This document shows, piece by piece, positions 1-5,819 of a stretch of 8,480 nt of DNA. Below the pieces are notes generated by a model. The model had not been told where the DNA came from and ran no database searches. It saw nothing but the letters and a program-made list of their open reading frames with translations. Position numbers and translations under genes: made by a program. The first letter of the stretch is position 1, and every line of letters begins with the position of its first letter. The stretch is from Phycisphaeraceae bacterium (GTDB lineage Bacteria > Planctomycetota > Phycisphaerae > Phycisphaerales > Phycisphaeraceae). The stretch lies in contig JANQKH010000495.1 of the NCBI GenBank assembly GCA_028281215.1, forward strand, positions 1-8,480, written 5' to 3'.

Positions 1-1050
1 GACATTGAGTTCGGCCCCGACAAGCGCGGCGTGATCGCTGCGCCGGCCGATCTGACGTTGGAAACCAGGAACCGTCCGTGCATTGCTCTGCGCGCGGACA
101 TTGATGCGCTTTACATTCAGGACGGCAAGACGTGTGAATACCGGTCGACCCGGGATGGCGTCATGCACGCCTGCGGTCACGATGCCCATACTGCCACCGT
201 GATGGGCGCGGCGCTTGCACTCGTGGAAGCGAAGAAGACCGGCGCGTTGCCGTGCCCGGTAAACTGGCGTTTGATTTTTCAGCCCGCGGAGGAGACGGCC
301 AAAGGCGCGCTGGAGATGATCGAAGCCGGCGCGCTTCAAGGCGTCGATACCATCTTCGCGCTGCACGTCGACCCGACCCGACCGGTCGGCACGATTGGCC
401 TGCGGCCCGGCGTCGCCACGGCGAACTGTGACGAAGTGGTGATCAACATTGTCGGCCGCGGCGGGCACGCCAGTCGCCCGCATGAATCGCTCGATCCGAT
501 CGCTGCTGCAGCACAGTTCATCAGCGCGGTATACCAGTTTGTGCCGCGTTCGATCGATTCGCATCACCAGGTGATCATCACGTTCGGCCAGATCCGCGGT
601 GGCGAAAACTACAACGTCATTCCCGAACATGTTTATCTACGCGGTACGATGCGCAGCTTTGATGACAACGCCCGCGCGCAGAGCATCGAACGGATCAAGA
701 CACTGGCGCGCGGGATCGCCGAGGCGTCGCAGACCAGTATCGACATCACTTACAACAGCGGCCCGCCGGCAGTGATCAACCACCCGCCTTCGATCGACAT
801 ATTGCGCGACGCGGCGACCGATGTGCTCGGCGCGGCGAACGTCAATACCATCGAACGCCCCAGCATGGGCGGCGAGGATTTCGCACATTACCTGCATCAC
901 GTCAACGGCGCGATGTTCCGATTGGGCATCGCTCAAGGCGAAGGCGAAACCCCGCCGCTGCATTCCCCGCAGTTTGATATCGCCGAATCCGCGATGGCGA
1001 TCGGCGCCAAAGTACTCGCGAGGGCAGTGGTAATTCGGGCGTTGCAGTGA
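1..1050 (+). CDS. M20-family metal-dependent amidohydrolase (N-acyl-amino-acid/hippurate hydrolase type), 5'-truncated by window edge
   Basis: The reading frame is open from the first base, so the start codon lies left of the window; the GTG at 31 is an internal valine. The visible 349 residues cover most of a protein usually near 390-400 residues. They show the full M20D signature set. LRADIDAL is followed by HACGHD with Cys58 and His60, then PAEE with the glutamate pair 97-98, His122 in ALHVD, the GGHASRPH segment with His156 and His161, SMGGEDF with Glu292, and PPLHSP with His321. In this family the Cys, His and Glu residues bind two metal ions and one glutamate acts as the general base. 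The middle part is the lid/dimerisation domain. Known members hydrolyse N-acyl amino acids, hippurate or indole-acetyl amino acids, usually in the cytoplasm; the substrate here cannot be told. The stop is 12 bases from the end of convergent ald. Family assignment is firm, substrate is not. Confidence 0.93.
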   Translation, partial: DIEFGPDKRGVIAAPADLTLETRNRPCIALRADIDALYIQDGKTCEYRSTRDGVMHACGHDAHTATVMGAALALVEAKKTGALPCPVNWRLIFQPAEETAKGALEMIEAGALQGVDTIFALHVDPTRPVGTIGLRPGVATANCDEVVINIVGRGGHASRPHESLDPIAAAAQFISAVYQFVPRSIDSHHQVIITFGQIRGGENYNVIPEHVYLRGTMRSFDDNARAQSIERIKTLARGIAEASQTSIDITYNSGPPAVINHPPSIDILRDAATDVLGAANVNTIERPSMGGEDFAHYLHHVNGAMFRLGIAQGEGETPPLHSPQFDIAESAMAIGAKVLARAVVIRALQ

Positions 1051-1062
1051 GGGAGCATTCCA

Positions 1063-2145
1063 TCATTCAAACGCCGCGGCGACGGCGTCGTTGGTGATCG
1101 TGCCTGCTTTCATGTTCAGCGCGGCGGTGAACGCGGGGTCGTTTTCGCAAAGGGCGTCGACGTTGCCGCTGGCGAGTTTGATCACGTAAGGTTGTGTGGC
1201 GTGACACAGCGCCTGCGTGCTGGTGCGGCCGACGGCGCCGGGCATGTTGGACACGCAGTAATGCACGACGCCGTCGACGACGTAGGTCGGCTCTTCGTGC
1301 GTCGTGGGTCGGGAGGTTTCGACGCATCCGCCCTGATCGACGCCGACGTCGACGATGACCGCGCCGTTTTTCATGTCTTTGAGCATCGGTTCGCCGACGA
1401 GCACGGGGCAGCGTCCGCCGGGGATCAGCACGGCTCCGATGACCAGATCGGCATTCGTCGCGTGTTCGCGGATTGCGTGCGGTTCGGAGTACGCGGTGTG
1501 TACGTTGGGCGGCATGACGGCGTCGATGTGCCGGAGGCGATCGAGGTCGATGTCCATGATCACGACGTTTGCGCCGAGCCCCGCCGCCATGCGCGCCGCG
1601 TTGGTGCCGACGACGCCCGCGCCGAGAATCAGCACGTTGCCGGGCTCGACACCGGTGACGCCGCCGAGCAGAATGCCGCGTCCCATCATCGGTTTTTCTA
1701 GATACTTGGCGCCTTCCTGCACGCTCATGCGGCCGGCGACTTCACTCATCGGCGTGAGCAGCGGGAGTCGGCCGTGCTCATCAGTCAACGTTTCGTAAGC
1801 AAGTGCGGTGATGCCGGCATTCAAACACGCATCGGTGCATTCCTTGCTCGCGGCAAAGTGAAAATAGGTGAACACGATCTGCCCGTCGCGCAGCAGGGCG
1901 TATTCCTGCGGCGCCGGTTCCTTCACTTTCACGATCATGTCCGCCTTCGCGAATACGTCGGCATGGTCGTCCACAATTTGAGCACCGGCAGCGACGTACT
2001 GATCGTCGGTGTAACCACTGCCCGCGCCGGCGTTGTGTTCGATCAGCACGGTGTGTCCGGTATGCACCAGCAGGTCGACGCCGACCGGCAGCATGGAAAC
2101 ACGATACTCATGGCTTTTCACTTCACGCGGGACGCCGATGATCAT
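1063..2145 (-). CDS. ald: Alanine dehydrogenase
   Basis: NAD-dependent L-alanine dehydrogenase, which reversibly converts L-alanine, water and NAD+ to pyruvate, ammonia and NADH in the cytoplasm. I chose the ATG at 2145 (360 residues, MIIGVPREVK). It has an AGGAG seven bases upstream, and with this start the landmark residues fall at the numbers known for characterised enzymes: Arg15 and Lys75 (substrate), His96 and Asp270 (catalysis), Asp198 (NAD ribose). An upstream in-frame ATG at 2229 would add 28 residues that look non-coding. The N-terminal half carries the AlaDH/PNT domain (GVPREVK, VKVKEP). The Rossmann fold follows, with GAGVVG at 175-180, then SNMPGAVGRTST near 299-310. No membrane segment is present, which argues against the related transhydrogenase alpha subunit. 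The gene stands alone, convergent with the M20 hydrolase and divergent from the small membrane-protein gene. It may serve alanine catabolism or nitrogen recycling. Confidence 0.96.
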   Translation of the reverse strand: MIIGVPREVKSHEYRVSMLPVGVDLLVHTGHTVLIEHNAGAGSGYTDDQYVAAGAQIVDDHADVFAKADMIVKVKEPAPQEYALLRDGQIVFTYFHFAASKECTDACLNAGITALAYETLTDEHGRLPLLTPMSEVAGRMSVQEGAKYLEKPMMGRGILLGGVTGVEPGNVLILGAGVVGTNAARMAAGLGANVVIMDIDLDRLRHIDAVMPPNVHTAYSEPHAIREHATNADLVIGAVLIPGGRCPVLVGEPMLKDMKNGAVIVDVGVDQGGCVETSRPTTHEEPTYVVDGVVHYCVSNMPGAVGRTSTQALCHATQPYVIKLASGNVDALCENDPAFTAALNMKAGTITNDAVAAAFE

Positions 2146-2152
2146 GCGCGGA

Positions 2153-2157
2153 CTCCT
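2153..2157 (-). promoter_or_regulatory. Ribosome binding site of ald
   Basis: AGGAG on the minus strand, seven bases before the ATG at 2145. It decides the ald start against the upstream in-frame ATG at 2229. Confidence 0.8.
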
Positions 2158-2227
2158 GATCGCAGGGCGGGATTGAAACGAACGCGGCGCGTCAGCATGT
2201 CTGCATGCCGAAACACCGACGAGACAC

Positions 2228-2257
2228 ATTATGCACGATCGCGCGGATCGTCGTCAC
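2228..2257 (-). promoter_or_regulatory. Candidate ald promoter with an inverted repeat in the spacer
   Basis: On the minus strand GTGACG (2252-2257) and CATAAT (2228-2233) fit a -35/-10 pair (4/6 and 5/6 matches to the sigma-70 consensus) with an 18-base spacer. The spacer is almost entirely filled by an inverted repeat, ACGATC at 2235-2240 and GATCGT at 2246-2251, separated by five bases. Predicted transcription would start near 2221 and leave a leader of about 75 bases. A second short inverted repeat lies in that leader: GCATG at 2195-2199 and CATGC at 2204-2208. The consensus matches are seen in the sequence; regulator binding is inference. Confidence 0.4.
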
Positions 2258-2279
2258 GCTCGATGAACAGGACTACAAT
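2251..2279 (+). promoter_or_regulatory. Candidate promoter of the small membrane-protein gene, possibly giving a leaderless mRNA
   Basis: TACAAT at 2274-2279 matches the -10 consensus at 5/6 positions. The -35 match 17 bases upstream (TCGTCA, 2251-2256) is poor. If it is used, transcription would start about seven bases downstream, at or next to the ATG at 2286. No Shine-Dalgarno sequence stands at a normal distance from that ATG (the nearest AGGA, 2269-2272, is 13 bases away), which is consistent with a leaderless transcript. The -35 overlaps the candidate -35 of divergent ald. Confidence 0.3.
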
Positions 2280-2285
2280 GCTCGC

Positions 2286-2606
2286 ATGCCGCCGGAACAC
2301 AAAGGTGAGTTGCTCACGCTGATTCTCATGATTGGCTTGATCGGGTTGGTCCTGATCGTCACGATCATTCTGTTGATGGGCGTGTGGCGTCGACAGTTGA
2401 ATCGGCAGAAAGCCGGCGGTTCGCGGGAGATGTCCACGGAGCAGCCGGACATTTGGCAGGCCGGTGGACAACGTTTGTTGTCTCAGATCGGTGAGGAGGG
2501 CGACGCCGATCATTCGCCCGGCTTCGGCAGCGACGGGGGTTCTGATCAAAATCCCAATCAAGACGATGAATACGACGACGGCTACCCGCGCGAGGATCCC
2601 TTTTGA
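2286..2606 (+). CDS. Small single-pass membrane protein with acidic C-terminal tail, function unknown
   Basis: I do not recognise a family for this 106-residue protein. Residues 9-31 form one strongly hydrophobic segment, directly followed by a basic stretch (Arg35, Arg36, Arg40, Lys42). By the positive-inside rule this places the C-terminus in the cytoplasm. The last 37 residues contain 13 Asp/Glu with many Gly, Pro and Asn, so the tail is probably disordered. The frame stays open upstream to 2205, but the ATG at 2286 just before the hydrophobic segment is the more natural start; the start remains uncertain because no ribosome binding site is seen at a normal distance. Its stop TGA (2604-2606) overlaps the probable TTG start of the reductase gene, so the two are very likely one transcript and translationally coupled. 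That overlap and the ordered membrane segment support a real gene. It might anchor or regulate something, but the sequence does not say what. Confidence 0.68.
   Translation: MPPEHKGELLTLILMIGLIGLVLIVTIILLMGVWRRQLNRQKAGGSREMSTEQPDIWQAGGQRLLSQIGEEGDADHSPGFGSDGGSDQNPNQDDEYDDGYPREDPF
2592..2596 (+). promoter_or_regulatory. Ribosome binding site favouring the TTG start of the reductase gene
   Basis: GAGGA lies six bases before the TTG at 2603, inside the last codons of the preceding gene. The alternative ATG at 2627 has no comparable site upstream. Confidence 0.55.
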
Positions 2607-3406
2607 TTCCCCCTGCAACCCATGACATGACCGGCAAGGTTGCGCTGGTGACCGGCGGCGCCAAGCGCGTCGGCGCGATGATCGCGCTGGCCCTCGCCGA
2701 TGCGGGCATGGACGTCGCCATCACGTATCGGCACAGCAAAGACGAGGCGGTGCAGACCGTCGCAGTGATCGAGGCGATGGGTCGTCGGGCAATGGCGATT
2801 GCGGTTGACTTTGCCGAGCGCGACGCCGCCGACGTGGTGTTTGATGCGTTTACCCAACAGTTCGATCGCCTCGACGCGCTGGTGAACAACGCCAGTGATT
2901 TTGAACCGGCGCCGATCGGGCAGGTGACGTTAGAGGATTTTGACACGAACATCGCGGTCAACGCGCGTTCGCCGTTGATGTTGATTCAAAAATTCGCACC
3001 GATGCTCGCGGCCTACGCGGTGGTGGACGATGACACCCCGGCCGAATCGCGCGCACCGGTGGAAAGCGCCGGCCGTATCGTCAACTTCATCGACATTCAT
3101 GTGATGGGCCAGCCGTTGAAAGGGTACATCGCCTACAACGCGGCGAAGGCGGCGCTGATGGAAATTACCATGACCGCGGCGTTGGAACTGGCGCCGATGA
3201 TCACGGTCAATGCGATCGCGCCGGGCGTGGTGTCCTGGGCGCCGTCGTATACGCCGCAGCAACAGGCGCAATACATGCAGCGCGTGCCGCTGGGCCGACC
3301 GGGCACACCGGAGGATGCGGCGAAAGCCGTGCTCTTCCTCGTGCGCGATGCGGATTACTGCACGGGCCAGATCATCCGGTTGGATGGTGGGCGTTTGTGG
3401 ACGTGA
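2603..3406 (+). CDS. Short-chain dehydrogenase/reductase, pteridine reductase (FolM/PTR1)-like
   Basis: A 267-residue classical-length SDR (259 if the ATG at 2627 is used). The N-terminal Rossmann motif is TGGAKRVG at 17-24. TYRHS at 41-45 has an arginine where NADPH-preferring members place it. NNAS is at 95-98, the active-site YNAAK is at 178-182 (Tyr178, Lys182), followed by a PG at 207-208 and TGQ...DGGR near the end. The position usually held by the catalytic serine carries Asp164 in NFIDIH. An Asp there, together with the NNAS motif and QPLKGY, is typical of pteridine reductases such as Leishmania PTR1 and bacterial FolM, which reduce dihydrobiopterin, dihydromonapterin or dihydrofolate with NADPH. 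The spacing Asp-to-Tyr is 14, one more than in PTR1. The start overlaps the stop of the membrane-protein gene. SDR membership is certain; pteridine as substrate is a family-based inference, and another ketone or aldehyde substrate is possible. Confidence 0.9.
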   Translation: MIPPATHDMTGKVALVTGGAKRVGAMIALALADAGMDVAITYRHSKDEAVQTVAVIEAMGRRAMAIAVDFAERDAADVVFDAFTQQFDRLDALVNNASDFEPAPIGQVTLEDFDTNIAVNARSPLMLIQKFAPMLAAYAVVDDDTPAESRAPVESAGRIVNFIDIHVMGQPLKGYIAYNAAKAALMEITMTAALELAPMITVNAIAPGVVSWAPSYTPQQQAQYMQRVPLGRPGTPEDAAKAVLFLVRDADYCTGQIIRLDGGRLWT

Positions 3407-3418
3407 ATGACTCTTCAA

Positions 3419-3452
3419 AGGCAGACGCACGGGGTTCACAAACTCTCTGCCT
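3419..3452. terminator. Inverted repeat between convergent genes, possible weak bidirectional terminator
   Basis: AGGCAGA at 3419-3425 and TCTGCCT at 3446-3452 form a perfect 7-bp stem around a 20-base loop, which itself can pair GTT with AAC. It is the only clear hairpin in the 63 bases separating the reductase and mtnA ends. On the minus strand the second arm runs into a short TTT; on the plus strand the nearest run of T (3467-3471) is about 14 bases beyond. Loop size and the poor T tract make it atypical of an intrinsic terminator. Confidence 0.35.
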
Positions 3453-3469
3453 AGGGAGATGTGGGATTT

Positions 3470-4525
3470 TTACGTTTCCCCAATCATCTCCGCCACCGTT
3501 TCCGCGTTCACCGGTTGAATGATGCCGCGTTCGGTGATGAGTGCGGTAATCAGTTCGTGGGGGGTAACGTCAAACGCGGGGCTGTAGGTTTTCACGCCTT
3601 GCGGTGCAGTGCGTGAGCCGAAGCCTTCGGTGATTTCCTCGGCGGCGCGCTGTTCGATCGGGATGCCATCTCCGTCAGCAAGTTGCATGTCGAATGTGGA
3701 GCTGGGCGCGGCGACGTAAAACGGAATGCCGTGATGTTTGGCGAGCACGGCGAGGTTGTACGTGCCGATTTTGTTTGCAGCGTCACCGTTGGCGGCGATG
3801 CGGTCGGCACCGGTGATGACCATGTCAATCTTCCCTTCGCGCATGACCTGCGCGGCCATATCGTCGCAGATCAAGGTGACATCCACGCCGGCGGCGGCAA
3901 GCTCGAACGCGGTGAGCCGGGAGCCCTGCAGCAGCGGGCGCGTTTCGTCAGCAAAGACGGCGATGGGTATCTTTTTTTCGTGTGCGACGTACATCGGCGC
4001 GGTTGCAGTGCCGATGCCGCCGGTCGCCAGCGCGCCGGCGTTGCAGTGGGTGAGAATCGTGGGCGATTTCGGATTTGATGCAATGGATTCGATCAATCTT
4101 AATCCGTGTTCGCCGATCTGTCGGCACATCGCCGCGTCTTCTTCGTGAATGTGGAACGCTTCGGCGAGTAGCGCTTCGACATCGCAAGGGGCGACGCGTT
4201 GCATGCGTTCGAGCGCCCAGAACAGATTCACCGCGGTGGGTCGGCTGGTCGCCAGATGGTCGGCGGTTGCTTTCAATTTGGCTGCGGCATCGTGCTCGTC
4301 AGAGCTACCTTGCACGCCGATGACGCAACCGAAGCCGGCGGCGACACCGATCGCCGGTGCGCCGCGCACCGCGAGGCGCTTGATCGCATCCCACACATCC
4401 TGCACGGTGCGGCAGTCGGTGTACGTGATTTCGTTCGGCAGCCTGGTCTGTTCCAGCAGGCGCAGGTGGCCGGTGGCGGCGTCGCCGATCCATTCGATGT
4501 TTTTGATGGGCGTCATGCCCGGCAT
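3470..4525 (-). CDS. mtnA: S-methyl-5-thioribose-1-phosphate isomerase
   Basis: Converts 5-methylthioribose-1-phosphate to 5-methylthioribulose-1-phosphate, an aldose-to-ketose step of the methionine salvage pathway, in the cytoplasm. The 351-residue length fits the family (about 340-360). Diagnostic elements are RGAPAIG at 54-60, THCNAGALAT at 159-168 with the catalytic Cys161, ADETRPLLQGSRLTAFEL at 192-209, TGADRIAANGD at 238-248 with the catalytic Asp241, then NKIGTYNLA and PAFDVTP. The Cys/Asp pair separates it from the eIF2B regulatory subunits with which it shares a fold. Translation could begin at the ATG at 4525 or the one at 4516, three codons later; neither has a clear ribosome binding site, so coupling to the upstream gene is plausible. 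It lies 30 bases after the carboxylate-amine ligase gene on the same strand. No other salvage genes (mtnK, mtnB, mtnC, mtnD, mtnP) are in the window. Confidence 0.95.
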   Translation of the reverse strand: MPGMTPIKNIEWIGDAATGHLRLLEQTRLPNEITYTDCRTVQDVWDAIKRLAVRGAPAIGVAAGFGCVIGVQGSSDEHDAAAKLKATADHLATSRPTAVNLFWALERMQRVAPCDVEALLAEAFHIHEEDAAMCRQIGEHGLRLIESIASNPKSPTILTHCNAGALATGGIGTATAPMYVAHEKKIPIAVFADETRPLLQGSRLTAFELAAAGVDVTLICDDMAAQVMREGKIDMVITGADRIAANGDAANKIGTYNLAVLAKHHGIPFYVAAPSSTFDMQLADGDGIPIEQRAAEEITEGFGSRTAPQGVKTYSPAFDVTPHELITALITERGIIQPVNAETVAEMIGET

Positions 4526-4555
4526 GGTAGCGGGACCGGCGAAGTTAGATCTTCA

Positions 4556-5689
4556 TCACCCATCGGTCGAACCCGTCAGGCGACTTTGTTCGGTCATCTG
4601 TTGCACGACTTGTTTGGGATCGTTTGTCTGACTAAGAATGTCGAGTTGCCGGCTGGCCCAGGTCGGGCGGTCGGCCATGTCGTTGATGCGTTCCAGGTAT
4701 GTCAGACATCCCAGCGCTTCGGCGTCGGGCCGTAACAGATCGACCAGGCGTTTGGCGACTTCGCGCGCCGGTTTGGTTTCGTAGGTGGTTTCCTGCACGA
4801 GTTGCGCATCGAGGCCGTACCGCGCCGCCCGCCATTTGTTTTGTCGCACCATCATCGGATGGCAGTCATGTTGGTAAGCGCCTTGATCAATCTGATCGGA
4901 CAGGCCTTTGACCAGCGACTGCACCAGCGCGGCGATCGCCATGGCGTCGTGCAGGTTGCCGGGCATGTCGCAAATGCGCACTTCGACGGTGCCGAAGTTG
5001 TGGTGCGGCCTCACGTCCCACCAGATTTCGCGGATCGATTCGATGAAGCCGGTGTCGATCATGTGGTTGATGAGCCAGACGTATTCGCTCCAATTGCGCA
5101 TCAGCGGCGGCAGGCCGGCGGTGGGCAGGCCGTCCATCACTTTGCTCCGCCACGAATGCAGGCCCGTGCTGCGGCCTTCCCACCACGGGCTGTTGCTGGT
5201 TAGCGCAAGCAGGGTGGGCAGGTGATTGAGGATGCGGTCGCAAATCATGACGGCCTTGTCGCCGGAGTCGACGCCGACGTGCACATGCAGACCGAACGTG
5301 ATGAGTTGCCGTGCAGTGTCCTGAAGCAGGTTGACCAGGCCGTAGTAGCGATCGTCCTGCGTGACGACCTGATCTTTCCAATGTGAAAACGGATGCGTGG
5401 CGGACCAGAACAATCGCAAGCCAAGGTCATCGGTCACCCGTTCAAGGACGGATAGTTTGCCATGCATGTCCGCCTCGGCTTCGGCGACGTTCTGGCACTT
5501 TTTAGAGTTGATCTCAATGTAGCACTGCATCAACTCCGGTTTGATCGAATCTTCATAGTTCGCGGGAATGCTTTTGAGAATACCTTCATTGGCACTGGCC
5601 AGCGCCATCGTGTTTGCATCGACCAGCGCCAATTCCACTTCGACGCCGAGCGAGTGGGTCGGACTAGAATTGAACTCGAGTCGGCTCAT
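4556..5689 (-). CDS. ybdK: YbdK-type carboxylate-amine ligase (glutamate-cysteine ligase family 2)
   Basis: A 377-residue ATP-grasp-like ligase of the GCS2 family, close to the 370-380 residues usual for YbdK. Visible family signatures are LGVEVEL at 14-20 (metal-binding glutamates), CYIEINS at 56-62, FGLHVHVGV at 132-140, TSNSPWWEG at 164-172, GLHSWR at 176-181, FGTVEVRICD at 232-241 and NKWRAARYGLDA at 284-295. These enzymes activate a carboxylate with ATP and join it to an amine. Escherichia coli YbdK has weak gamma-glutamylcysteine synthetase activity, and the true substrate of most members is unknown. No glutathione synthetase (gshB) is nearby, so a role in glutathione synthesis cannot be claimed. 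The start at 5689 is supported by AAGGGAAA at 5696-5703. mtnA follows after 30 bases, probably in the same transcript. The upstream 130 bases hold a possible promoter and a hairpin. Confidence 0.92.
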   Translation of the reverse strand: MSRLEFNSSPTHSLGVEVELALVDANTMALASANEGILKSIPANYEDSIKPELMQCYIEINSKKCQNVAEAEADMHGKLSVLERVTDDLGLRLFWSATHPFSHWKDQVVTQDDRYYGLVNLLQDTARQLITFGLHVHVGVDSGDKAVMICDRILNHLPTLLALTSNSPWWEGRSTGLHSWRSKVMDGLPTAGLPPLMRNWSEYVWLINHMIDTGFIESIREIWWDVRPHHNFGTVEVRICDMPGNLHDAMAIAALVQSLVKGLSDQIDQGAYQHDCHPMMVRQNKWRAARYGLDAQLVQETTYETKPAREVAKRLVDLLRPDAEALGCLTYLERINDMADRPTWASRQLDILSQTNDPKQVVQQMTEQSRLTGSTDG

Positions 5690-5724
5690 GGCGGCTTTCC
5701 CTTGCAGCAGCGGTTTGTCAGATT

Positions 5725-5757
5725 AACTTCCGAACGGAAAGTTCTGCCGACATGATA
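5725..5757 (-). promoter_or_regulatory. Candidate ybdK promoter -10 and leader hairpin
   Basis: On the minus strand TATCAT (5752-5757) matches the -10 consensus at 5/6 positions; no good -35 is seen. Transcription would start near 5745. The new transcript would begin almost at once with a near-perfect inverted repeat (5725-5743): AACTTTCC, loop GTTC, GGAAGTT, with one bulged base. It could be an operator or a leader hairpin. The rest of the 130-base gap (5690-5819) shows a GGGC/GCCC pair near 5794-5808 and nothing else I can name. Confidence 0.3.
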
Positions 5758-5819
5758 CTGTTGCGCGGGAAAGTGCACGCGTCGGTTGCCGTCGGGCGGG
5801 TCATGCCCACTCTGCGTGA

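Noticed and set aside
1192..1701. A 169-codon open frame on the plus strand inside ald
   Set aside because: It is antisense to a gene with exact catalytic-residue numbering. Its composition (Asp/Val/Arg/His-rich) is the usual shadow of a GC-rich gene, and it has no ribosome binding site of note.
2146..2229. A 28-residue N-terminal extension of alanine dehydrogenase
   Set aside because: The AGGAG at 2153-2157 and the match of Arg15, Lys75, His96, Asp198 and Asp270 to known enzyme numbering fix the start at 2145. The extension would also run over the candidate promoter.
2205..2285. A 27-residue extension of the small membrane protein
   Set aside because: It would read through the divergent promoter region, shows no ribosome binding site, and places a non-hydrophobic stretch before the membrane segment. 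The ATG at 2286 is more natural.
3470..4525. Alternative reading of mtnA as an eIF2B-like subunit or ribose-1,5-bisphosphate isomerase
   Set aside because: Cys161 in THCNAGALAT, Asp241 in TGADRIAANGD and the RGAPAIG segment are the MtnA set.
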